A DNA stretch of 42,457 nt from Streptomyces carpinensis (GTDB taxonomy: Bacteria > Actinomycetota > Actinomycetes > Streptomycetales > Streptomycetaceae). Location of the stretch: positions 347 through 42,803 of the forward strand of contig NZ_MUBM01000076.1 in the NCBI RefSeq assembly GCF_002154505.1, given 5' to 3'. The position numbers and the translations under genes are program-made. The notes beneath the pieces were generated by a model. It did no database searches. It was not told the DNA's origin and was given only the letters and a program-made list of their open reading frames with translations. Positions 1 through 6,807 of the stretch are shown here, in pieces (position 1 is the stretch's first letter; every line of letters begins with the position of its first letter).

Positions 1-53
1 GGCCGCGCGCGGCCGAGCCCCATTCGCGGGACGCCGACGGCCTATCGGGTGAC

Positions 54-74
54 GCCGCGGCGCGCCGCCGCGGC
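54..74 (-). terminator. Hairpin directly after the sigma-factor stop codon
   Basis: Inverted repeat with 7-bp arms GCCGCGG/CCGCGGC around a 7-nt loop, abutting the TAA stop of the minus-strand sigma gene at 75. There is no T-tract, as is usual for terminators in high-GC actinomycetes. Bases 1-53 show nothing else I can support. Confidence 0.5.
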
Positions 75-872
75 TTACCGCACGTCCCGCATCACCTGGT
101 CGCGGAGCCGGTCGCAGCAGCGGCTGATGAGCCGGGAGACGTGCATCTGGGAGATGCCCATGTGCTCGGCGATCCGGCTCTGCGTCATGTCGCCGAAGAA
201 CCGCATGTACAGGATGGCCCGCTCGCGCTCGGGCAGCGCCGCCAGGCCCGGCTTGACGGCCTCGCGGTCCACGACGGTGTCCAGCGCGGGGTCGGGCGAG
301 CCGAGGGAGTCGCCGAGGGAGTAGCCGTCCTCGCTGCCGGGCAGCTCCGCGTCGAGCGAGAGGGTGGCGAAGCTCTCCAGCGCCTCCAGGCCGGCACGGG
401 CCTCGTCCTCGCTCAGGTGCGCGTGCTCGGCGATCTCGGCGACCGTGGGCCCGCGGCCCGGGATCGTCCGGGACAGCTCCTGCTGGGCGAACCGCACGCG
501 GTTGCGCAGGTCCTGCACCCGGCGCGGCACGTGCAGCGTCCACATGTGGTCGCGGAAGTGCCGCTTGATCTCGCCGGTGATGGTGGGCACGGCGTAGCTC
601 TCGAAGGCGTTGCCGCGTCCGGGGTCGTAGCGGTCGACCGCCTTGACCAGGCCGAGGGCCGCGACCTGGCGCAGGTCGTCCATGCTCTCGCCGCGGCTGC
701 GGAAACGGCCGGCGAGCCGCTCGGCCATGGGGAGCCAGGCCTCGACGATCTCGTCGCGAAGGGCGTCACGCTCGGGCCCCGGGGGGAGTTCGGCCAGCCG
801 GCGGAACGCCTCGGCCGTCTCGGGGGCGTCGTCGTGCGGGTGATGCCTCGCGTTCGTGCGCGTATGCAGCAT
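75..872 (-). CDS. SigB/SigF/SigG-family RNA polymerase sigma factor
   Basis: A 265-residue alternative sigma factor that redirects RNA polymerase, most likely to stress or developmental promoters. Region 2 spans about residues 45-118, with the core-binding and -10-recognition stretch DDLRQVAALGLVKAVDRYD followed by FESYAVPTITGEIKRHFRD. Region 3 follows (about 125-180). Region 4 is about 205-262, ending in the -35-binding helix-turn-helix MGISQMHVSRLISR. The length and the ITGEIKRHFRD signature fit the Streptomyces SigB/SigF group. The first ATG is used; GGGAG lies about 12 nt upstream. No anti-sigma or anti-anti-sigma gene is visible next to it. The gene is divergent from an operon that has a good SigB-type promoter, so local control is plausible but inferred. 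Confidence 0.93.
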   Translation of the reverse strand: MLHTRTNARHHPHDDAPETAEAFRRLAELPPGPERDALRDEIVEAWLPMAERLAGRFRSRGESMDDLRQVAALGLVKAVDRYDPGRGNAFESYAVPTITGEIKRHFRDHMWTLHVPRRVQDLRNRVRFAQQELSRTIPGRGPTVAEIAEHAHLSEDEARAGLEALESFATLSLDAELPGSEDGYSLGDSLGSPDPALDTVVDREAVKPGLAALPERERAILYMRFFGDMTQSRIAEHMGISQMHVSRLISRCCDRLRDQVMRDVR

Positions 873-1100
873 GGTGGCTCGCAGCTCCCTAAGGGTGCTC
901 TGGGTGGACGGTCACCGTGGGAGCGCGGACGCGGATCCGGAGCGGCCCCCGCACGCACGCGGCCTCGCGCGCCGCCTCCACGGACGTGCCTCCGGTCCGA
1001 AGCACTGGGTGTGCGCCTGCCCTGGGCCACCGGCGTCAAACGCGGGGCGGCGGCGCACCGGGCTGAGGAGGGGCAGGGCGACCTCCGGCCGGGAAAGGCC

Positions 1101-1125
1101 GTGTCGGCTCCGCGTGCACGGGTAC
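1101..1125 (+). promoter_or_regulatory. Candidate SigB-type promoter (GTGT-N15-GGGTAC)
   Basis: GTGT at 1101-1104, a 15-nt spacer, then GGGTAC at 1120-1125. This matches the Streptomyces SigB consensus GNNT-N14-16-GGGTAC/T. The predicted transcript start is near 1132, about 28 nt before the ATG at 1160. The remaining intergenic DNA back to 873 holds the sigma gene's own upstream region. On the minus strand it has only a poor match (GTTT-N15-GGGCAG, about 1020-1044). Confidence 0.6.
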
Positions 1126-1159
1126 GCGGTGGCCACCCCCGGACGATGTGGAGGGAGAC

Positions 1160-1561
1160 ATGCAGCGAGGCAGTGACCGGCTGAGTGTCCACCGTGACGA
1201 CGAGATGAAGCACGAACTGCAGGGCCTGCTCAGGTCCGGCCACCCCACGCGGAGCGAGGAGTGGCACGACCCGGAGCCGACCGCCGAGGACGACCCGGAG
1301 GTCTGGGGCGGACCGGTGGCCCCGGGCGGGTCCCGGGCATCACTGGAGACCGTGCGCCTGGAACTGGCCAGGATCCTGGGCCGCAGCGCCTTTCCCGCGG
1401 GCCCCGGCGACCTGGTCCGCGTACTGCGCCGCAAGAACGCGCCCGACGCGCTGATCGAGGCACTGGAGCGGCTGCCGCGCAAGGCGAACTACGCCAACGT
1501 GCAGGAACTGGCGAAGGAACTGACCCACACCGAGCGGCCCGCCCGGGAGGACCGTGCGTAG
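1160..1561 (+). CDS. DUF2795 domain-containing protein
   Basis: A 133-residue acidic soluble protein. The first half is low-complexity and charged (HDPEPTAEDDPEVWGG). The second half, about residues 55-115, reads as a DUF2795 domain, seen in LRVLRRKNAPDALIEALERL-like helices and KANYANVQELAKEL. The function of DUF2795 is unknown to me. The ATG at 1160 is chosen over the in-frame GTG at 1148 because GGAGGGA sits just before it. It is first of three same-direction genes (DUF2795, CBS, DJ-1) with gaps of 35 and 38 bases, so probably an operon driven from the promoter at 1101-1125. Confidence 0.8.
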   Translation: MQRGSDRLSVHRDDEMKHELQGLLRSGHPTRSEEWHDPEPTAEDDPEVWGGPVAPGGSRASLETVRLELARILGRSAFPAGPGDLVRVLRRKNAPDALIEALERLPRKANYANVQELAKELTHTERPAREDRA

Positions 1562-1596
1562 GCCCGGCGCGGGACGGAAAGGCAGGTGGGGCGTCA

Positions 1597-2070
1597 GTGA
1601 GCGCTGAGTACGTCAGGGATGTCATGACACCGGGCGTGGTCGCCGTCCGCCCCGACGCCTCGCTGGTCGAGGCCGCCCGGCTGATGCGTGCCCAGGACAT
1701 CGGCGACGTGGTGGTGGCCGACGGGCAGGAGATCGTCGGCATGCTCACCGACCGCGACATCGCGGTGCGGGCGGTGGCGGAGGGCCTCGATCCGCAGGCG
1801 GTGAGCGCGGGGACCGTGTGCACGGGCGATCCGCTCGTCGTGGGCCCCCACGACGACGTGTCCGCCGCCGTCGCGCTCATGCGCGAGCACGCCGTACGGC
1901 GGCTGCCCGTGGTCGAGGACGGCCTGCCGGTCGGCATGGTCAGCCTGGGCGACCTCGCCGAGGCCCGGGACCCGCGTTCGGCGCTCGCCGACATCAGCCG
2001 GGCCGAGCCGGACGGAGGGCCGTCCGATCCGTCCGCTCCGGGCGGTCCGGCCACCGGGGCGGGGTTGTGA
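1597..2070 (+). CDS. CBS domain pair protein
   Basis: A 157-residue protein of two tandem CBS motifs, which typically bind adenosyl ligands (AMP, ATP, SAM) or report energy or osmotic state. The first repeat (about residues 5-60) begins VRDVMTPGVVAVRPDASL and ends with GMLTDRDIAVRAV. The second (about 70-125) contains DPLVVGPHDDVSAAVALM and LPVGMVSLGDLAEA. The tail from about 130 is proline- and glycine-rich. No other domain is attached, so it probably acts as a stand-alone sensor. The GTG start is supported by AGGTGGGG 5 bases upstream; the longer frame upstream is a shadow of the DUF2795 gene. Confidence 0.88.
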   Translation: MSAEYVRDVMTPGVVAVRPDASLVEAARLMRAQDIGDVVVADGQEIVGMLTDRDIAVRAVAEGLDPQAVSAGTVCTGDPLVVGPHDDVSAAVALMREHAVRRLPVVEDGLPVGMVSLGDLAEARDPRSALADISRAEPDGGPSDPSAPGGPATGAGL

Positions 2071-2108
2071 CACAGGGACGAAGGACGACGAAAGGACGTC
2101 GAGGCATC

Positions 2109-2651
2109 ATGCGCATCGCATTTCTGGCCGCACCCGAGGGCGTGGAGCAGGTCGAGCTCACCGAGCCCCGGAAGGCGGCGCAGGACGCCGGCCACGAGAC
2201 CGTGCTGGTGTCCACCAAGTCCGGTGAGATCCAGGCGTTCGATCACCTGGACAAGGCGGGCACGTTCCCCGTCGACGAGGTGGTCGGGGACACCTCCGCC
2301 GACACCTTCGACGCGCTGGTCCTGCCGGGCGGTGTGGCGAACCCGGACTTCCTGCGGATGGACGAGAAGGCCGTCTCCTTCGTGCGGGACTTCTTCGAGC
2401 AGGGCCGTCCGGTGGCCGCTATCTGCCACGCGCCGTGGACGCTGATCGAGGCGGATGTCCTGCGCGAACGCGTGCTGACCTCGTGGCCGAGTCTGCGGAC
2501 GGACATCCGCAACGCGGGCGGCACCTGGGTCGACGAGCAGGTGAAGATCTGCGAGAACGGCCCGAACAAGCTGGTCACCAGCCGCAAGCCGGACGATCTG
2601 AAGGCGTTCTGCGAGGCGTTCCTGGACGTGTTCGCGCAGCAGGCCGGCTGA
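2109..2651 (+). CDS. DJ-1/PfpI family protein (type 1 glutamine amidotransferase-like)
   Basis: A 180-residue single-domain member of the DJ-1/PfpI superfamily. The nucleophile elbow AAICHAPW puts the conserved cysteine at about 106, followed by His107. The glycine-rich LVLPGGVANPDFLR loop and a conserved acidic residue near position 11 are also present. Family members act as proteases, glyoxalase III/deglycases or stress chaperones, and the sequence alone does not decide which. The ATG at 2109 begins the canonical MRIAFLAAPEGVE strand. It is last in the DUF2795-CBS-PfpI unit and is followed by a strong hairpin, consistent with a general-stress operon. Confidence 0.9.
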   Translation: MRIAFLAAPEGVEQVELTEPRKAAQDAGHETVLVSTKSGEIQAFDHLDKAGTFPVDEVVGDTSADTFDALVLPGGVANPDFLRMDEKAVSFVRDFFEQGRPVAAICHAPWTLIEADVLRERVLTSWPSLRTDIRNAGGTWVDEQVKICENGPNKLVTSRKPDDLKAFCEAFLDVFAQQAG

Positions 2652-2665
2652 TCCCAGGCCGTGGA

Positions 2666-2705
2666 GTGCCCGTCGACGCGCCGCAGGAAGCGCGCCGACG
2701 GGCAC
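2666..2705. terminator. Strong hairpin after the DJ-1 gene
   Basis: Perfect 10-bp arms GTGCCCGTCG/CGACGGGCAC. After one mismatch an inner 5-bp stem CGCGC/GCGCG extends them, closed by an 8-nt loop. It lies between convergent genes, 14 bases after the stop of the plus-strand gene, and can serve both directions. Confidence 0.65.
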
Positions 2706-2748
2706 GACTGGGGTTCGGGGCCCGGGTGCGGCCAGTGACGGCTGGGCC

Positions 2749-3027
2749 TCATATGCGGGGAGACGCCGACTCCCCGCATCCGCGTTCCCGGGCCCCCTCG
2801 CGGGTGCGGCCCGCGGCGACCGGGCGGCGGGGATTGCGGCGCAGGTACTCGCCTTCGAGCTGCGCCATGCGCTCGTTGTGGGCCCGCAGTGCGTCGTTCG
2901 AGCCGTACAGCAGCGTGTCGTGGCGCGTGCGGTGGATGGTCTCCAGCTCCTTCATGAGCTGCTGGTCGTCCAGCCTGTCCGGGTCGACTCCGGTCATGGT
3001 GATGCCCCGCTCGTCGTGTTCGTTCAT
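2749..3027 (-). CDS. DUF6158 family protein (hypothetical)
   Basis: A 92-residue protein of unknown function. I recognise it as the actinobacterial family with core TGVDPDRLDDQQLMKELETI, then HRTRHDTLLYGSNDALRAH and an LEGEYLRRNPRR helix. It is predicted to be mostly alpha-helical and soluble, with no membrane segment. Two starts are possible: ATG at 3027 (used here) and ATG at 2997, the MTGVDP start; neither has a clear ribosome-binding site. A GGGTACCC palindrome ends 10 bases before the first ATG, so a leaderless transcript is possible. It is divergent from the baeRF2 gene, whose candidate promoter overlaps this gene's 5' end. Confidence 0.7.
   Translation of the reverse strand: MNEHDERGITMTGVDPDRLDDQQLMKELETIHRTRHDTLLYGSNDALRAHNERMAQLEGEYLRRNPRRPVAAGRTREGARERGCGESASPRI
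2753..2779 (-). terminator. Hairpin embedded in the last codons of the DUF6158 gene
   Basis: Perfect 10-bp arms ATGCGGGGAG/CTCCCCGCAT with a 7-nt loop. It covers the last codons of the minus-strand gene and ends four bases from the end of its stop codon (2749-2751). Confidence 0.5.
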
Positions 3028-3040
3028 GCGGTACGGGTAC
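3016..3040 (+). promoter_or_regulatory. Candidate SigB-type promoter of the baeRF2 gene
   Basis: GTGT at 3016-3019, a 15-nt spacer and GGGTAC at 3035-3040, the same arrangement as at 1101-1125. The predicted start near 3047 gives a leader of about 38 nt. The -10 lies inside the palindrome CGGGTACCCG, so the same bases could also act on the opposite strand for the DUF6158 gene. Confidence 0.55.
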
Positions 3041-3084
3041 CCGCCCGGCGTGCACTACCACCGAAGGGCATCCGGGAGGGAGCC

Positions 3085-4203
3085 ATGGATCTCGCTTTCC
3101 TGCATCCACTGTACGAACAGCCGGGCCCCTGGGCCTCGGTGTACGTCGACACCTCCCGGCAGGCGGAGGGCACGGCGCACGAGATACGCCTGACGGCCCA
3201 GGCGATGGCCCGTGAGCTGGGACGGCAGGGCGCGGACGAGGCCACCTGCCGGGCCGTGGAGCACGCGATCGACGAGATGCGCCACTCCCCCGACCCGCAC
3301 GGGCGGGCCTTGTTCGCCCGCGCCGGCAGGGTGGTCCTCGACCCTCCCCTGGCCCGTCCGCCCCGGGGCGACAGCTGGGCGGAGTGGGCGCCGCTGCCGC
3401 GTGTGGGGCCGCTGCTGGAGCTCGCGGGCGAGGATCCGGTCTCGATCGTGGCGTACGTCGACCGCAGGGGCGCGGACTTCGAGCTGCGCAGTGCCCTGGG
3501 CAGCAAGGAGGCGGGCACGGTGGTCGGGCAGCAGTGGCCGATCCACCGGACGAGCAGCGTGGACTGGTCCGAACGGCACTTCCAGCTGAAGGTGGAGAAC
3601 ACCTGGGAGCACAACGCGGCCGAGATCGCGGACGCGCTCAGCGTCTGCCAGGAGGAGACGCAGGCCGATCTGCTGATCCTCGTCGGTGACGAGCGGGAGC
3701 GGCGCGAGGTGCGCCGGCGGCTGCCCAAGCGGCTGCACGACCGCGTGGTGGAGGCCACCCGCGGCGCCGGCAGCCGGCTCCTGGACGAGGACGTGGAGCG
3801 GATCCGCACCGAGCACGTGCACCGTCGCCTCGAGGACGAGCTGGACCGGTTCCGGGCGGCCCGCGCCCCCGACGACGAGGGCCGGGCGGGAGCCGCGGAG
3901 GGCGTGCCCGCGCTGGTCGAGGCGGCCCGCGAGCACCGTCTGGAGGAGCTGCTGATCCGCCCGGACGGGGCCGACGCCCACCGCGAGGTGTGGATCGGTG
4001 AGCAACCGGACCAGGTGGCGGTGCGCCGTACGGACCTGCGGACCCTCGGCGAGCAGCAGTCCTGGGCGGCCCGCGCGGACGACGCCCTGATCCGCTGCGC
4101 GGTGACCACGGACGCCGTGGCCCTGTCGCTGGAGCCGGTGACCGCCACGGCGGGGGACGACGCGCCGTCGGGCGGCCTGGGCGCCATCCTCCGCTGGAGG
4201 TGA
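3085..4203 (+). CDS. baeRF2-type release-factor-like protein (Rv2629/Vms1-related superfamily)
   Basis: A 372-residue soluble protein resembling the bacterial archaeo-eukaryotic release-factor families. It has an N-terminal domain (residues 1-130; start MDLAFLHPLYEQPGPWASVYVDTS), a central eRF1-domain-2-like part (about 130-270; VSIVAYVDRRGADFELR) and a C-terminal eRF1-domain-3-like part ending in GGLGAILRWR. Relatives hydrolyse peptidyl-tRNA or are induced by hypoxia or stress; activity here is inferred from family only. I do not see a plain GGQ motif. GGGAGGG 4 bases before the ATG at 3085 fixes the start. It is convergent with an ABC-F gene across a long hairpin. Confidence 0.8.
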   Translation: MDLAFLHPLYEQPGPWASVYVDTSRQAEGTAHEIRLTAQAMARELGRQGADEATCRAVEHAIDEMRHSPDPHGRALFARAGRVVLDPPLARPPRGDSWAEWAPLPRVGPLLELAGEDPVSIVAYVDRRGADFELRSALGSKEAGTVVGQQWPIHRTSSVDWSERHFQLKVENTWEHNAAEIADALSVCQEETQADLLILVGDERERREVRRRLPKRLHDRVVEATRGAGSRLLDEDVERIRTEHVHRRLEDELDRFRAARAPDDEGRAGAAEGVPALVEAAREHRLEELLIRPDGADAHREVWIGEQPDQVAVRRTDLRTLGEQQSWAARADDALIRCAVTTDAVALSLEPVTATAGDDAPSGGLGAILRWR

Positions 4204-4224
4204 CCGGCGGGCGGTCCGGCGCTG

Positions 4225-4291
4225 GGACCTGTCGTCGAACTCCCGTCGTCCGCCCGGAGGGCGAGGCAGACGGGAGTGTGACGACAGGTCC
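4225..4291. terminator. Long bidirectional terminator stem of about 23 bp
   Basis: Outer arms GGACCTGTCGTC (4225-4236) and GACGACAGGTCC (4280-4291) pair perfectly. After a 2x2 step (one G-U, one mismatch), inner arms ACTCCCGTC (4239-4247) and GACGGGAGT (4269-4277) also pair. A small CGCCC/GGGCG hairpin sits in the loop. It separates the convergent baeRF2 and ABC-F genes, and its last base is the final base of the ABC-F stop codon. Confidence 0.8.
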
Positions 4292-5910
4292 TACCGTGCC
4301 CGCTCCACCCGCCGTTCGTCCCACACCGGCTCGGAGGTCTCGCGGACCCTGCCGTCGCTGCCGAAGACGAGGTAGCGGTCGAAGGAGCGGGCGAACCAGC
4401 GGTCGTGGGTGACCGCGAGGACCGTGCCCTCGAACGCCTCCAGACCCTCCTGGAGTGCCTCGGCGGACTCCAGATCGAGGTTGTCGGTGGGCTCGTCCAG
4501 GAGCAGGGCCGTGGCACCCTCCAGTTCCAGCAGCAGGATCTGGAAACGGGCCTGCTGACCGCCGGAGAGCCGATCGAAGACCTGCTCGGCCTGAGCGGTC
4601 AGCTCGTAGCGGCGCAGCCGGGACATGGCGGCGCCCCGGTCCTGGGAGTGCTCCTTCCACAGGATGTCCAGGAGGGTACGGCCCTGGAGCTCGGGGTGCG
4701 CGTGGGTCTGGGCGAAGTGGCCCGGCACCACGCGCGCCCCGAGCTTCCACGCGCCGGTGTGCGCCACGTCGTCGCCGGCCAGCAGCCGCAGGAAGTGCGA
4801 CTTGCCGGAGCCGTTGGAGCCCAGGACGGCCACCCGTTCGCCGTAGAAGACCTCCAGGTCGAAGGGTTTCATCAGGCCGGTCAGTTCCAGGTTCTGGCAG
4901 GTGACGGCCCGCACGCCGGTGCGGCCGCCCTTCAGCCGCATCCGGATGTCCTGCTCGCGCGGCGGCTCGGGCGGCGGGCCGGCCTCCTCGAACTTGCGCA
5001 GCCGGGTCTGGGCGGCCTGGTAGCGGGAGGCCATGACGTCGCTGCGGGCCGCGTACTGCTGGAGGTCCCGCACGAGCTTCTTCAGCTGGGCGTGCTTCTC
5101 GTCCCAGCGTCTGCGCAACTCCTCGAAACGGGCGAAGCGTTCCCGCCGGGCCTCGTGGTAGGTCGCGAAGCCGCCGCCGTGCACCCAGGCGTCGGCGCCG
5201 GCCGGGCCGGGTTCGACGGACACGATCTTCTCGGCGGCGCGGGCGAGGAGTTCCCGGTCGTGGGAGACGAACAGGACCGTCTTGCGGGTCTCCTTCAGGC
5301 GCTCCTCGAGCCAGCGCTTGCCGGGCACGTCGAGGTAGTTGTCCGGCTCGTCGAGCAGCAGCACCTGGTCGGTGCCGCGCAGCAGCGCCTCCAGGACCAG
5401 CCGCTTCTGCTCGCCGCCGGACAGGGTCCGCACCTGCCGCCACTGCGCCCTGTCGTAGGGCACGCCGAGCGCGGCCGTGGTGCACATGTCCCACAGCGTC
5501 TCGGCCTCGTAGCCGCGCGCCTCGGCCCAGTCGGCGAGCGCCTGGGCGTAGCCCAGCTGGGCGGCCTCGTCGTCGGCGGTCATGATGAGGTGCTCGGCCG
5601 CGTCGACGGCCCGCGCGGCCTGCCGGATCCGCGGCGGGGCGACGGAGACGAGCAGGTCGCGCACGGTCGTCTCGTCCCGCACCGACCCCACGAACTGCCG
5701 CATCACGCCGAGGCCGCCGCTGACGGCGACGGTGCCGCCGTGCGGCTTCAGTTCACCCGAGATCAGGCGGAGCAGGGTGGTCTTGCCCGCGCCGTTGGGG
5801 CCGACGAGGGCCACCGCGGCTCCTTCGCCCACCCGGAAGGACACGTCGCCGAGCAGCGCCCTCCCGTCGGGCAGGTAGTACTCCAGGTGCGCGGCTTCCA
5901 GATGTCCCAT
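4291..5910 (-). CDS. ABC-F family ATPase
   Basis: A 539-residue protein with two ABC domains on one chain and no membrane segments, so it acts on the ribosome rather than as a transporter. The first cassette has Walker A GPNGAGKTT (about 38-46), signature LSGGEQKR and Walker B LLLDEPDNYLD. The second has GSNGSGKSH, LSGGQQAR and LLLDEPTDNLD. The linker (about 250-335) is helical and charged (RRRWDEKHAQLKKLVRDLQQ), as in ABC-F P-site tRNA-interaction motifs. ABC-F proteins resolve stalled ribosomes or protect them from antibiotics; which applies here cannot be told. The N-terminal MGHLEAAHLEYYLPDGRALL is a complete ABC-F start. Confidence 0.93.
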   Translation of the reverse strand: MGHLEAAHLEYYLPDGRALLGDVSFRVGEGAAVALVGPNGAGKTTLLRLISGELKPHGGTVAVSGGLGVMRQFVGSVRDETTVRDLLVSVAPPRIRQAARAVDAAEHLIMTADDEAAQLGYAQALADWAEARGYEAETLWDMCTTAALGVPYDRAQWRQVRTLSGGEQKRLVLEALLRGTDQVLLLDEPDNYLDVPGKRWLEERLKETRKTVLFVSHDRELLARAAEKIVSVEPGPAGADAWVHGGGFATYHEARRERFARFEELRRRWDEKHAQLKKLVRDLQQYAARSDVMASRYQAAQTRLRKFEEAGPPPEPPREQDIRMRLKGGRTGVRAVTCQNLELTGLMKPFDLEVFYGERVAVLGSNGSGKSHFLRLLAGDDVAHTGAWKLGARVVPGHFAQTHAHPELQGRTLLDILWKEHSQDRGAAMSRLRRYELTAQAEQVFDRLSGGQQARFQILLLELEGATALLLDEPTDNLDLESAEALQEGLEAFEGTVLAVTHDRWFARSFDRYLVFGSDGRVRETSEPVWDERRVERAR

Positions 5911-5952
5911 GGTCGGGCATTCTGGTGGGGTCCCCCCAACCCCGCAAACGCT

Positions 5953-6004
5953 TATTCGGCGTCGTACGGGACGTGGTCTATTCGGTCTCGTACGGGGCCT
6001 GGTC
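5953..6004. repeat. 26-bp imperfect tandem duplication at the phosphatase 3' end
   Basis: Units 5953-5978 and 5979-6004 match at 22 of 26 positions (both begin TATTCGG and end TGGTC). On the minus strand the two units encode QAPYETE-stop and, in a different frame, HVPYDAE-stop. The stop codon of the histidine phosphatase lies at the junction. Confidence 0.7.
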
Positions 6005-6724
6005 CCGGGCGTCCGATCGGCCGTCCTGCCAGGTGCCCGGTCGAGTGTCCCGGTGGGGGCCGCGGTGTGCGGCGTCCAGGGGCTGCCCCGCAGGGCCGCC
6101 CTCCCGTGCGGGCGTCACGACCGCCCCCGCCCAGGACAGTGCCTTCCAGCCGTCGGCGGGCGAGCCCTCCAGGACCACCACTCCGGTGTTCCGCAGCGGG
6201 TGGACGGCGGCGAAGTCCGCGTCGAGGTTGTGCGCGCGGACCGCGGTCCACAGACGGATGGCCGCGCCGTGGCTGACCATCGCGACCGTCCCGGCCCCGC
6301 TGCGGGCGGCCTCCGCGACGACGGCGTCGTACCGCGCCAGTGTCCCGGTCCCGGTCTCGCCGCCCGGCCCGGGCATCCGCAGCTCCCGGTCCCCGGCGGC
6401 CCAGGCCAGGACCGTCCGCAGGTAGGCCTGTCCGCGCTCGGAGTCCCCGGGCTCCCCCTCCAGCGCGCCGGCGGACACCTCACGGATGCCGTCGCGGACG
6501 ATCACGTCGAGTCCGCGGGCGGCGGCCAGCGGCTCGGCGGTGAGGCGGGTGCGGACCAGGGTGGAGGCGTAGACGGCCTCGATGTCCTCCTCGGCGAGCG
6601 CCTCGGGCAGCGCGGCGGCCTGCCGCCGGCCGAGCTCGGTCAGGCCCGGCCCCGGGAAGGCCGTGTCCAGCAGGGCGGCCAGATTGGACGGAGTCTCGCC
6701 GTGGCGTACGAGGAGCAGGCGCAT
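5978..6724 (-). CDS. Histidine phosphatase family protein (phosphoglycerate-mutase-like)
   Basis: A 248-residue cytosolic phosphatase-superfamily protein. The catalytic motif LLLVRHGET is at residues 3-11, with the phospho-accepting His at about 8. The partner acid lies in the VYASTLVRT region and the second histidine in VSHGAAIRLW (about 170). The last 30 residues (GPHRDTRPGTWQDGRSDARD) are low-complexity and fall in a duplicated stretch. The substrate is not predictable. ATG 6724 begins the canonical MRLLLVRHG strand; the upstream in-frame extension lacks conservation. It is divergent from the PAP2 gene and precedes the ABC-F gene by 67 bases on the same strand. Confidence 0.88.
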   Translation of the reverse strand: MRLLLVRHGETPSNLAALLDTAFPGPGLTELGRRQAAALPEALAEEDIEAVYASTLVRTRLTAEPLAAARGLDVIVRDGIREVSAGALEGEPGDSERGQAYLRTVLAWAAGDRELRMPGPGGETGTGTLARYDAVVAEAARSGAGTVAMVSHGAAIRLWTAVRAHNLDADFAAVHPLRNTGVVVLEGSPADGWKALSWAGAVVTPAREGGPAGQPLDAAHRGPHRDTRPGTWQDGRSDARDQAPYETE

Positions 6725-6807
6725 GCAGGTTCCCGGAACGGAGGGGTCGGTGCCGGCCCGCGCACTTCGCGCACAGGAAACGGCCACTTCAGGGTAACGG
6801 TGCCTGT

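Noticed and set aside
1020..1044. SigB-type promoter for the sigma gene (minus strand GTTT-N15-GGGCAG)
   Set aside because: The -10 matches only partly and the leader would be about 140 bases; too weak to list as a feature.
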